In this document: piece after piece, positions 24,198 to 34,217 of the stretch
Numbering within the stretch: the first letter of the stretch is position 1
How the letters are laid out: the number at the start of each line of letters is the position of its first letter
Source: Bursaphelenchus xylophilus
Lineage: Eukaryota; Nematoda; Chromadorea; Rhabditida; Aphelenchoididae
NCBI GenBank assembly: GCA_904066235.2
Contig: CAJFCV020000006.1
Coordinates: forward strand, 3,782,001-3,846,000
Length of the DNA: 64,000 nt
Reading direction: 5' to 3'
Notes under the pieces: model-generated
Seen by the model: only the letters and a program-made list of their open reading frames with translations
What the model was told of the DNA's origin: nothing
The model's database searches: none
Program-made: the position numbers and the translations under genes

Positions 24198-25674
24198 TCA
24201 AAGCTTTTGGAAGTCAATGTTGCCTGAGGGGTAGAGGATATCATATCGGCTCTCGATCAGCTGCAGTTCCTTTTCTTTGGCCGAGGGATTGGCGGAGAGG
24301 GCTAAAAGAAGTGTAATTTTATATTGGACTTGGCAGTCTACAATGGGGAACCTGATCCAGTGGCAAAAACGTACCATTTTGCATCCGGGAGGTATCAAAA
24401 ATGTGGCAAAATACCTCCCTCTCCAAGTGAAAAAACTCCGATTTCAAAAGCGCCCTTCAAAACGAAGTTCTTTCACTTGGAGAGGGAGGCATTTTGCCAC
24501 ATTTTCGATAATTCCCGGGTGCAAAATGCTTCGTTTTTTGCCACTGGATCGTGTCCGTCGGTGTAACTTTTTTTGCCCATAATTTTTTTCCCCCAAATCT
24601 GACCCCTCAAACCCACAATGAGCCTTTTCGTAGGTCCTCTTGAGTAACGCCTGGATCGACTGTAAGGCTTTCTCCACCGATTCCTTGAGATCTTTCGTGT
24701 CTTCGATCCAGACCAACAAAAGACTTGCAAAAATATCGCCGGTTCCCACATAACTGTGAGGCAATCTGGGTAATTTGAACAGGTGTTGGACAATCTCTCC
24801 TGAGGGCAGCTTCTGTGATGTTAATCCGATCAGTTTGCTCTCATCTCCGGGGACATTACTCGATACCACAACCATCGGGATGTTATACTTGGCATGCAGG
24901 TATTTGGTGGCTTCTTGATAGTCTTCTATTGTCTTGCAGTCTCTTCCAGTCAACTCTCTGGAAAATATAAGTCATAATCATCGTTGAGACAGCAAAATTT
25001 TCCACAAAATCGAAGGGAATGTGGTATAAAAAAGATTATATTGCACTTACCTCAACTCAAATGCATTTGGAGTCAAAATATTGGCATGCTGGATCACATG
25101 GTCGCGATATACCTCCATCAGCTCTTTTGGGGTGTACTGCAAGTCGTTGTAATTATAACCACAAGATTTGACTTACATATCCAACGCCGTCATCGCCCAT
25201 TACGGGATCACAGACGTAGACCAGGTCCGGGTTCTTTTTCTTTTGTTCCTCGAGGAAATTTCCGATTTCTCGCAGGAAATTTGGGTCTCCACAGTAGCCT
25301 AGACATTTCTTTTTATTTTACCAAAAAAAAGAGGTCAAAGAATTTCAAAAATTTTCGCTTACCAGTCAAAATATGACTGTAGTCATCCAAATTATTTATT
25401 TTTAGGCCCTCCAAAAGCTCCTTGATGTCCTCACTGTTGAATCTTTTGCCGCGAATTCCATTCTTATACGCTATAAAGGGCATATTACTCTATCTTATCC
25501 CGTATTCTCACCAGTATGATTCGAGAATTGAACTGAATTCATAACATCAGTTTCAAATCCATGTAATTGTAATGGGAAGACAGCCGACTTGTTGCCCGCA
25601 TATCCCGAAACGACATGGCTCTGGATGCTAAGAACGCGTGTTTTGGGCCGCGAGATCTTCAAACGATCGGCCAT
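24198..25674 (-). CDS. PDXK: Pyridoxal kinase
   Basis: Six exons join in phase: 25674-25512, 25470-25363, 25298-25177, 25136-25051, 24957-24617 and 24301-24198. They give 307 residues, against about 312 in animals. The N-terminus has [19 protein letters not shown] (the start of the ribokinase-like fold), then the [12 protein letters not shown] loop, LTPNAFEL, and the phosphate-binding [16 protein letters not shown] segment with the catalytic Asp in GTGD. The enzyme phosphorylates pyridoxal, pyridoxine and pyridoxamine with ATP in the cytosol to feed PLP synthesis. The last intron (24616-24302) carries a MITE. A palindromic element begins only about 34 bp upstream of the start codon. Confidence 0.95.
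24341..24563. mobile_element. MITE, same family, copy 5, in pyridoxal kinase intron 5
   Basis: TA is present at both ends (24339-24340 and 24564-24565), with inverted arms GCATCCGGGAGGTATCAAA and TTCCCGGGTGC. It fills about 220 of the 315 bp of the last intron of the kinase gene. Confidence 0.87.
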
Positions 25675-25708
25675 GGCTGAAAAAAGTGCATGTAACGAAA
25701 ACGTTATA

Positions 25709-26490
25709 CAGTGCTGGACAAAATTATAACTATGTTTACAATCTCACATGGATTAGGCCCTTCGGCGTCAGACGTCATTTTATTCAAAAAGCCGCGGGAA
25801 AAGATGTTCTTGACATAAGTTGAGAACTAAAAATGGGAATTTTCGAACATTTTGGGCTAAAACAATATAAAAAGTAGTTAATACCTGAATCTGTTGACTC
25901 TAAAATGAGATATTCTCGCTACAAACCGCTTCTAAGATACCATTTTACATTTACGTAGATATTTTTACATTTTTGTCTAGTATAATACAATGCTGGACAA
26001 AATTATAACCGCACTTTAAAAATTGCTGTAGCTTTTTTGGTTGTCAATAGAAATGTGTCATATTTAGCACCAATATTCATTAGTGTGAAACAAATCATGT
26101 GTCATAAAATTATTATACCAGTCAATGATTCGTAGCACACTAGTGCATATTGGTGCCAAATATGACACATTTCTATTGACAACCAAAAAAGTTACAGCAA
26201 TTTTTAAAGTGTGGTTATAATTTTGTCCAACACTGTATTATACTGGACAAAAATGTAAAAATATCTATGTAAATGTAAAATGGTATCGTAGAGGCGGTCT
26301 GTAGCGAGAATATTTCATTTTAGAGTCAACAGATTCAGGTGTTAACCGATTTTTATATTATTTTAACCCAAAATATTCGAAAATTCCCATTTTTAGTTCT
26401 CAACTTATGTCAAGAACATCTTTTTCCCGCGGCTTTTTGAATAAAATGACGTCTGACGCCTAAGGGCCTAATCCATGTGAGATTGTAAAC
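25709..26490. mobile_element. Tc1/mariner-type palindrome with a second MITE at its centre
   Basis: The left end TA-CAGTGCTGGACAAAATTA resembles Tc1/mariner termini. From about 25735 the left arm (TTTACAATCTCACATGGATT) matches in reverse complement up to 26490, where the right end lacks its terminal repeat. At the centre lies the separate element 25988-26235. With that removed, the outer arms meet almost exactly at a TA. There is no coding capacity. Confidence 0.8.
25988..26235. mobile_element. Nested 248-bp Tc1/mariner-type MITE
   Basis: Termini CAATGCTGGACAAAATTATA and TATAATTTTGTCCAACACTG are each bordered by TA (25986-25987 and 26236-26237). The arms stay inverted through AAATGTGTCATATTT on the left and AAATATGACACATTT on the right. 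Confidence 0.85.
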
Positions 26491-27262
26491 AAAGAGAGAA
26501 AAAACGATTTATAAATGGGCGGTCAGAGGTCGACCTCAGTACAAAGCAGAGACCAAAAACCAAGCAATGCTATAAAACCATTAAAGTTTACAAAACTACT
26601 TTATTTTGGGCTTATACAATCATCAAATTGGTCTTCTTCAAAAAACTCTAGCGCCTTGTAATATTTCTGATTAGTAAAACGAAGAAAATATCAAAACATA
26701 TTACTCATCAGACTGAATCAGTCGAAAACAACCCTTTTATACATTCCTTTTGGCTACAAAATATATTTACAGTGCCCTACGAGTTCTGATTTTAGCCACC
26801 ATCAAACAAAATTGCGAATTCTCCGCGAATTCTGAAAGCTTGAAGAGCTGTACCTACTACAATATAAAAAAAAGTCGTAAAGGATCGTAAAAACCCCGTA
26901 GTGTTGCAACTTGTTATCAGACGGTTTTGTTACTTCCGACTTGTCATTTTACATGCGATTTTAAAGTCAGACCCCTTATCTTAAATTAACCTTCATTTTG
27001 CCTACTGTAATATAAAAAGTGCCGTAAAATAAAAAAAACGGACCGATAGCCTCTACAAATAATTTAAAACAAATATTCAGCTTAAAATATGTGAAAATAG
27101 GCCAAAACTCCTGCTTGAAGCAAGGATAATGTTTTTAAAAGCCGACAATCCTTACCGACCTTGCTTCAACGGTGATAATAGACTAGAAACTACATTAACC
27201 ACGTATTATGATAGAGATTTCCATAAATTTCAAAAGGATTCTTGCAAAATTTACAAAAATTG
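26491..27262. other. Intergenic, nothing recognised
   Basis: This is AT-rich sequence between two mobile elements. It contains two TACTRYAATATAAAAA-like words near 26854 and 27003, but no gene or clear repeat structure. Confidence 0.4.
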
Positions 27263-27738
27263 CAGGGGTGGTCAGCAGACCCTATTTTTCCGATTTTCGG
27301 CCCGCGGCCCGGCCCGTCTAATCACCGGCCCGGCCCGGCCCGTCTAGTCTTTTTCCAGGCCCGGCCCGGCCCGGCCCGTGCAGGCCCGTCTATAGAGGGT
27401 TCTGCGAACTGCGCCCAGGCTCGGGATCTAAACTGAGGCAAAAAAGGCGTTGATCTAGCTAGTAAAGGATCAATGTGATAGTTTTGTGGTTCTATAATGG
27501 AACTATAGACTTGTAAACGTGTTAGAACTTGAGAAACAGCAACTATAACAACATCAATTAATTTTCCCGGCGTGAAAACAATGAATGCCAACGGTTTGGC
27601 ATTGTATTTTAGACGGGCCGGGCCGGGCCGGAAAAACCCCAGGCCCGCGGCCCGGCCCGGCCCGGCCCGTGACGGGCCCGGCCCGTTTGTCAATTTCCAT
27701 TTTTGAGGCCGGCCGGCCCGGCCCGCCGACCACCCCTG
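27263..27738. mobile_element. hAT-type non-autonomous element rich in GGCCC repeats
   Basis: The ends CAGGGGTGGTC and GACCACCCCTG form terminal inverted repeats. They are flanked by a perfect 8-bp direct repeat, AAAAATTG (27255-27262 and 27739-27746), which is the hAT signature. Inside, both arms carry long runs of CGGCCCGGCCCG-type sequence in inverted orientation, separated by an AT-rich core. No transposase frame is present. The length is 476 bp. Confidence 0.9.
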
Positions 27739-28110
27739 AAAAATTGTTTTATGAGCAACACTTGACTCATTTCTGAAATGGGTCAAATGTTTCTCTTCTT
27801 ATAAACATTTTTTTTGTTCTGCAATTTCAGCTAGCTAACATTGAACTTGCCGTTTTTATCGTACTTTGAGAGGTTTATCAATTAGTTTATGAAATTTTAG
27901 GCATGTTATTATTTTTTTGGACTAGTTTTGAGCAGTTTAGTTATGTTTTCTTTGATTAATGTCTAATACAATATAAATTCTCCATCCTCTTCGCGTTGTC
28001 AGTGTTTTGCCAGCTCATGAAGTTAATTAATACTTGTCTTTTATCTTATTCTTCTTTATTTTAGACGGGGAGCCGTAGATTGCTTCCAAATTTAGCTCGT
28101 TTCCTCAAGA

Positions 28111-28914
28111 ATGGGTTCAATCTACTACATCTTCGTGATAAACCGAGCCGGCTCCCTAATTTATGACTATGAAAACCATGAGAACGACGAGAAAGTGATT
28201 GATCGCACGTTGACATGGCCAACTGGAATGGTAATAGAATTAATTGATCAGAGGCCGACAGTCGTATTTGGAGAAAGAGATGGAGTTCGGACGAGATTTT
28301 GGGTTAATTCGGTGAACGGAAAACCCATAAAGAGTGAGTGTTCTGTTTTTTATGTTCTTTGTTTAGGTCCAAAGATAACTATTGAGAACACTTAATTTCC
28401 TTTTTTGTCATGAAAACCCCAAATTTTGATATCAGTTATATTGCACTTGGCAATTTCAGACAATCGCTTCACAGACGAAGATGAGGTGGAACGAAACTTC
28501 ATCGACTATATCAACGATGAAGCCAACTATCCAGTCCGGCTCTCCTTTTCTCCTCCATCCCTCACAGCGAACGAAAAAATAATTTTATCTTCAATGTTCC
28601 ATTCCCTCTATACCATTGCCAGTCAGTTGAGCCCCGTGGTCAAAAGCTCAGGAATAGAAGTTCTGGAGACTTCCCAGTTTCGCCTACATTGTTTTCAGAC
28701 CATGACTGGCATCAAATTCATAGTGGTTGCATCTCCAATCATCGATCGACCGGTGAATAAGCTGCTCAGAAGGATCTACGAACTATACGCAGACTTTGCG
28801 CTGAAGAATCCTTTCTATTCGATTGACATGCCTATCAGGGCGGACAAGTTCAATGAAGCCATTAGGAATGTGGTTCAACAGCATGAGAAACAGCCAGCCG
28901 TTCAGAATGTGTAG
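28111..28914 (+). CDS. TRAPPC4: TRAPPC4 (trafficking protein particle complex subunit 4)
   Basis: Two exons join in phase: 28111-28333 and 28460-28914. They give 225 residues, against about 219 in human. The N-terminal strand YYIFVINRAGSLIYDYE and the C-terminal block NEKIILSSMFHSLYTIASQL, then FRLHCFQTMTGIKF and DFALKNPFYSIDMPI, are the sybindin-like longin fold of TRAPPC4. It is a core TRAPP subunit that helps activate Rab1 in ER-to-Golgi traffic. A polyadenylation signal, AATAAA, lies near 29099, only about 120 bp before the LAMTOR4 start, an operon-like spacing. Confidence 0.95.
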
Positions 28915-29220
28915 ATCATCATGGATAATATTGAAATTCTCGGCGGTTCTGCACGGAATCGTGTGATTTATGTTGCCTTATGTAAATTTGAGGGCTGACA
29001 GCTCCTTATGAATGCCAAATCTCTACGGGTGACTTTGTAATTTTATATTGTTTTTGATTTGTTTGATAGGTCGATTGTTTATTGGTCATAATTTATATAA
29101 ATAAAAGTATTATAGGTAACTTAGGTTATGATTAGGATTTTGGTTGATTGACCATTGATATTGAAGAATTTTAGTCAAGACTTTTGGTGGAATTATCTTA
29201 TTCTTGACTAGTAGGTAGCC

Positions 29221-29603
29221 ATGTCAGAAACAAGTGGAGCTCTGGGCCATATGATCATTCAAGAAGGAAATGTTGTCAAGGTAAGAGGATTTTCTTTTGT
29301 TTCGTTTTGGTTTTAGTGTTAGCGTCAACCAGAAACAATAAAAATATACGATATTACACTTGCCATTTGCAGGCGGATGGAGAACTCGCTAATGCCGAAC
29401 GTCTGGCCTCTCTGATTCAACGGATTGCCCTTGTTGGCGGTGGCTCCGAACTCCTCAAAGACAGTGCTGGCTTCGAATCCTTGACCCTCGCTTTCCCCAC
29501 CTACCAATTGGTCATAACAAGGAATGGTCAGCAAATTGTGGTTGTCAAAAGACCTCCAGAGCCCGGAACCGAAGACATTTTAGGTACAAATTCGTCGCTT
29601 TGA
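29221..29603 (+). CDS. LAMTOR4: LAMTOR4 (Ragulator subunit)
   Basis: Two exons join in phase: 29221-29280 and 29373-29603. They give 96 residues, close to the 99 of the human protein. The order LGHMIIQEGNVVK, then a short helix region, then LTLAFPTYQLVITRNGQQIVVVKR is the small roadblock-like fold of LAMTOR4. Ragulator anchors Rag GTPases and mTORC1 on lysosomes. AATAAA occurs near 29716. The gene follows TRAPPC4 on the same strand, with 306 bp between stop and start. A TTGACTAG just upstream could be a trans-splice acceptor, which is inference. Confidence 0.88.
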
Positions 29604-29858
29604 ACAGTCCCACATGTGGTATGTATTCTACGGTGATATCGCTAAAAAATGCCTCCGAATTCCAAATATTTTCCACCAATTATATTGATTTAGCCTTAAA
29701 ACTTTGTAAATCGTCTAATAAACAGACAAAATCAAAAAATTATAGAATTTTTGGTAATTTTTAGAGGAAATAGGATGAATACAAAATAATGGAGAGGGTT
29801 TTTAGTCAGTAACTTTATTTTGTTATCTAAAATTATCAGTATTATCATCCATGTGGAC

Positions 29859-31941
29859 TTATTTCTTGGGGCAGATCCCCGTCAATTTGCAGATCTGACC
29901 CGAGTGCTTGCTTATCAGAGTGCTCATGTATTTGCGGTCATCTGCATCGGGCGTGCAATCCATGGCGAAGGAGTGGACTCCCACTACTTTATAAGGGCCC
30001 GTCCCTTTTCGAGCAATCACTCCGCCTCCACTGTCTCCCTGAAAAAAATGTGGGATAAGAGCTTTGCAGGAGACTTGATTTGTTATCTAAAATTAAGAGG
30101 GTTTCCGGGTAAATTCAAATTTTTTTCGGCCATGATGATCGGCCACGCTTTTCGGACATGGCAATTTTTTCTTCTGCACGGTACAGGTCTCACAATAAGC
30201 AAAAACTACACCATTTGCGAATGGTTCTTTCCATTGTGCCGTTTAGAACACGTCTTGTCCTGTTTTGAGCTCTACAAGTTGCGAGACATGAAAGTTGGTA
30301 TGGCCGAAATGCGTGGCTGAGCATCATGGCCGAAAATTTTTTTAATTTACCCAGAAACCCTCTTATTTCCGTGGAAGCATAACGGACCTGATCCAGTGGC
30401 AAAAAACGTACCATTTTGCATCCGGGAAGTATCAAAAATGTGGCAAAATGCCTCCCTCTCCAACTAAAAAACTCCGATTTAAAAGCGCACCCGCTTTTTT
30501 TATGAGGGAAAGGGCGCGCTCTTCAAAATGGAGTTTTTTCACTTGGAGAGGGAAGCATTTTGCCTCATTTTTGATACTTCCCGGATGCAAAATGGTACGT
30601 TTTTTGTCACTGGATCACGCCGACCACTGCAACCGCTTACCCCGCAAATCCTGGCTTTGTTGTCCTCGGATCGGGTTGTCAAAATATCCGGCTTGAAGTA
30701 GGAAACAATCTTGGTCACAAAGTAATACAGTCTCGACGCCAAAGATTCGGCGGAAACCCTGCCAAATCCAGTGCTGTAGATCTTGTATTCATCCTTGTGA
30801 TCAAGATCGGGCTCATTTTTGCTGGGAAGACAGGCAGGTCGGAGAGTGGGCGAGAACTAAAATTAGAGGTGATTAAGCCGGATTGAAATATTTTGTCGTC
30901 CAGAAAGTTCGTTCGTTTTTCATTGCTTTGTTTTACAAGGATTGTTTGTTCTTTGGCAAATGGGATATATTTATTTGATACTCTACAAGACTGGCTGTAT
31001 CAAATAAATATATACCATTTGCCAAACCACAAACAATCCTCGTAAAACAAAGCAATGAAAAAAACGAGCGAACTTTCTGGACGACCTAACAATTATGACG
31101 TTATGACAGATTTTTTACGTCATCCTTGACGAGTTTACTCACTTTTACGGGCTCATCCAGCTCTGCAATGGCTAGATCATCTCCTTTGACGCAATTTTCT
31201 CGATTAAATCGGTCCAAAACTGCAAATTGCTTGACTTTTCGTCGAATAACATCGGTCTCTCCGCAAGCTTCGGAGGTACGAAGACAAACTCCACCCAAAT
31301 TCACTGTGATTTCATCGAGTGTCTTCTCACTTGGACCTCTAAAATTAAATAGTTTTTTTGAATAAATTTTGAATCAGTGATTCAGTAGGAAGCCGCTAAT
31401 TCCGTACTTACTTGCAAGGCAAATTGAGATCCGAATAGCTGAAGAAACAGTGGGCGGCGGTGATAATGTGACGGTCCGAAATCAACGTCGCACTGCAGAA
31501 GGCGGACGACTTGCGTTTGGTTCTAAAAAAATTGAGTTTTGAAGTTCAGTTTATAGAAAATTTAGTTGTATATATTTATTTGGTTTTTTTCGGCTTCATA
31601 GAGGTCAAAAAAGGGTCAATTGGACCCAACTATGATATCAAAAATATCTTTATTGCAAACCCCGCTTTGTGGATCTCCTAAAAGCAGCTTCAAACTCACT
31701 TCGCGAGGGCCACAGCCCACGGGAATTGTCCGGGATCCGCGGATTCTCCGTTGTCGATCATGAGTTTGAACTTGCGTTTGGGCCTTTCGAATCGGCCACA
31801 AATTTGTTGTAACTGGGCATTCTGGGCGGCGCTGAGTCGTTGGATCTGTTGAGTGGCACTCGAACTCAACACAAACTTGGCCTTGGCCGCAGCCGAGGGG
31901 ATGAAAAGGGCCAACGACAGCCAGCACACCACCGATCTCAT
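29859..31941 (-). CDS. Secreted trypsin-like serine protease, nematode DUF316 type
   Basis: Five exons join in phase: 31941-31700, 31522-31412, 31338-31143, 30856-30641 and 30038-29859. They give 314 residues. A signal peptide (MRSVVCWLSLALFIPSAAA) is followed by a prosegment with LSAAQNAQLQQICG, typical of the nematode DUF316 group. The catalytic triad is intact: His105 in TAAHC, Asp172 in DDLAIAEL and Ser258 in GDSGGG. The usual IVGG start of the mature chain is replaced by MIDNGESADPGQFPW. The residue six before the catalytic Ser is Arg252, where trypsin has Asp, so trypsin specificity is unlikely. Introns 3 and 4 hold three MITEs. Confidence 0.88.
30095..30364. mobile_element. 270-bp MITE in protease intron 4
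   Basis: Ends AAGAGGGTTTCCGGGTAAATT and its near-complement AATTTACCCAGAAACCCTCTT are inverted. TTTTTTTCGGCCATGATG is matched by CATCATGGCCGAAAATTTTTT. There is no coding capacity. Weak relatives lie at 1495-1720. Confidence 0.78.
30382..30630. mobile_element. MITE, same family as 11646, copy 6, in protease intron 4
   Basis: Left CCAGTGGCAAAAAACGTACC and right GGTACGTTTTTTGTCACTGG bound inverted arms with a GGGCGCGC-bearing loop. It sits 17 bp from the neighbouring MITE and about 10 bp from the 5' splice site of the same intron. The outer ends are mutated. Confidence 0.82.
30895..31085. mobile_element. 190-bp palindromic MITE in protease intron 3
   Basis: GTCGTCCAGAAAGTTCG at the left is mirrored by CGAACTTTCTGGACGAC at the right. 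The pairing continues through TTTGGCAAATGG and CCATTTGCCAAA almost to the centre. It makes up most of the intron between 31142 and 30857. Confidence 0.85.
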
Positions 31942-32725
31942 GACGACGGGGAGGGGAGAATGGGCATTTTGTGGAGCGATTTCTGTGGTTGATTCGGTAA
32001 AAATTTGGGGAGAAGGATAATAAAGAACTAAAGACGGATGCTGAGAAAGTGTTTGATATATTTATTTGAAAATTTTGCTACTTTTTCAGTCGATAAAAAG
32101 GTCGAAAATGAGATCAAAATGAGCCCGAGTTTGGTATCAAAAAGTATCGCAAGGAAACAAAAAGAGTTAGGCTTTGGGAAGGTTGTCGTGAGATCTTTTG
32201 AAACGCAGAATGTCTCTGAAAACAATGATCTTCAAAGCCAGCAATCTTTTTGCTTCTCTGCGATACTTTTTGATACCAAATTCGGGCCCAGTTTGATCTC
32301 ATTTTCGACCCTTTTATCGTCTGGAAAAGTAGCGAAATTGGCAAATAAATTCTGCAATTACGTTTTTCTGGCTTGAGGTTTCTCCTTGAGCTGTTGCTGG
32401 ACAATTACCACAATAGTTTTCGTAATTTGTCATCTCTAATTCACTCTAAATCATCTACAAATCTTTTCGGTTTCGGGGTTTATTGTTATTAAACGGATAT
32501 ATTATTAAATGAACAAGAAATCACAGGATAAATACATAATAATTAGACGGATATGTGAAAGACAATGAGATGCAGTTATATAATCTCCAAATGAGACAGT
32601 TACGAAAAATAAGACGTTATATACAAATTAGGAATAATCAAAGATATAGACATATTGAAATTGAAGGCCTAGTTGGATGAAAATGTACAGAAAATTGAAA
32701 ACATAAGTGTAAAATTTATATTACA
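31942..32725. other. Intergenic gap with a palindromic repeat
   Basis: The gap lies between the protease start and the 3' end of the kinase gene. About 32050-32370 is an inverted repeat: GGTCGAAAATGAGATCAAA on the left, TTTGATCTCATTTTCGACC on the right, with TTGGTATCAAAAAGTATCGC paired inside. It looks like another MITE. The rest is AT-rich. Confidence 0.65.
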
Positions 32726-34217
32726 TTAGCTGTCCAGGGCTCGAATTCTCAGCGAAATTGCGGGCCGGCTTCGTTTCGAGATCGGGGAACAGACATTGTT
32801 ATTGGGATCGGAGTCCATGGAAATTTTGTCGGAGAGCTGAAAAAAAGAAAAATTAGTAAAAATAATGACAAAAATAGATTTTTTTCGAAGAAAAATTAAC
32901 TTACACCTCTCAAAGAGAGCCTTTTTGGTCGGAGAACTGGCGAACAAGCACTTTCGGATGGCAGAGTTGGGACGGAAGTGTTCAATTTGTCGGCTGCGGC
33001 AAGCTGGAATACGAAAAAATTAGTAAAAATATCGAAAATTAAAAAAAAAAAAACAAAAAAAATGACTAAAAAGGTAAAAATCAACTTACACTTCTCAAGG
33101 AGACCCTCTTTGGCGCAACTTTCGTTGTCTTGGTGACATATTCGTCCTCCAAAATCCATCGCCGATGCTCATCACTTCCAGTCACTTCGTCTTGGCCATA
33201 ATCATCACCATTCTTTAGGATCAGCTCGCTTTCGTATTGAGTTATTTGTTCATCGCTCAGAATGGGTCCTCGTCCACTTTCGGTCTGGTTCTTGACGACA
33301 TTCTCGTGTAACAGAAGGTCTCTAGCGGCTGGTCGAGCCTCATGATCATGGTCCAACATTTTGCGGAGGATTTGGCGAAGGTCTACGGAGATTTTGGCCA
33401 AGAAATTGTCCAAATTTTCCATTTCCAACTCCTCTGGCTCGGACGGTCGGCCAATCAAAAAGTTGAGTAGAGTGGCTCCAAATGCGTAGATGTCCGTCTT
33501 GTCGCAAAAGATGTGCTTGAGGATGCATTCCGGCGCGGAGTAACGATCATCGCCTCGGGGCAAGGTCTCGGCAAAGGCTTCCGAATACTCTTTCCATTCG
33601 ATGCTCACATTGAAATCGGCCAGTTTGTAGATTCCATTGGGCGCCACGAGGATGTTGTCCGGCTTCACGTCGTTGTGAATGACTCCATTGAGATGCAAAT
33701 GGGCCAACGCTTCTCCAACATCCGCCAAAACTCTCCAGGCATTCAGCTCCAGTGCTTCTCCTTTCTCAACTTTCATCACATAGCTCAGCGGATAGGTGCA
33801 GATTTCCAAGACCATAAAAATAAACTCTGCCTCCTTCCAAGCGCCGTAGAATTGGATGATCTTTGGGTGAGCCAGTTGATGGAGAATCTCGATTTCCGGC
33901 ATGGTCTTGGAGCATTGATGGAGGGCCTTTTTGACAGCGAAGAAATTGCCGGTTCTCTTGCACTTGGCTCCATAAACTTGCCCGAAACTTCCGCGTCCCA
34001 AAAGTTCATGCAACTCGAATTGTTGAGTCAGGTATTTGGTCTTGGCATTTGGATCATACGCAGCGAGTTTGTAGTTCTCAACTTCCAACAACGTTCTTGG
34101 CGATTCGTCGAGTTGAGGGCTGAGGGAGGCCCGGCGAATTGGCTTCAGCGACTTGAGTCCATGGCTGAGGGATCGGGGGACTTTTAGATGAGTCATCATT
34201 GGAATTGGAGCTTCCAT
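32726..34217 (-). CDS. Wee1/Myt1-like protein kinase, paralogue A
   Basis: Three exons join in phase: 34217-33090, 33003-32905 and 32836-32726. They give 445 residues. The N-terminus has RRASLSPQLDESPRT. The kinase domain has a glycine loop GRGSFG (74-79), AVK with Lys96, HNDVKPDN (181-188) and an activation segment ending GDDRYSAPE (222-230), which resembles the GDPRYxAPE of Myt1 kinases. DFG is changed to DFN (201-203) and HRD to HND, but both Asp residues remain. Myt1/Wee1 kinases inhibit Cdk1-cyclin; that role is inferred. The two short last exons encode SP-containing modules ending in SLR. The start was chosen to match paralogue B; an upstream TTG is in frame. Confidence 0.75.

Noticed and set aside
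24473..24793. Alternative open frames that read through the MITE in pyridoxal kinase intron 5
   Set aside because: They overlap the true kinase frame or translate transposon sequence. A phase-matched splice 24617 to 24301 restores the proper C-terminus.
27322..27786. Frames rich in Gly-Pro-Ala-Arg within 27300-27740
   Set aside because: They are translations of the GGCCC repeats in the hAT-type element, not a collagen or other protein.
33513..34187. 224-codon plus-strand frame opposite kinase paralogue A, and a 132-codon frame opposite paralogue B
   Set aside because: These are shadows of the kinase exons. They have no motifs, and phase-matched exons exist on the minus strand.
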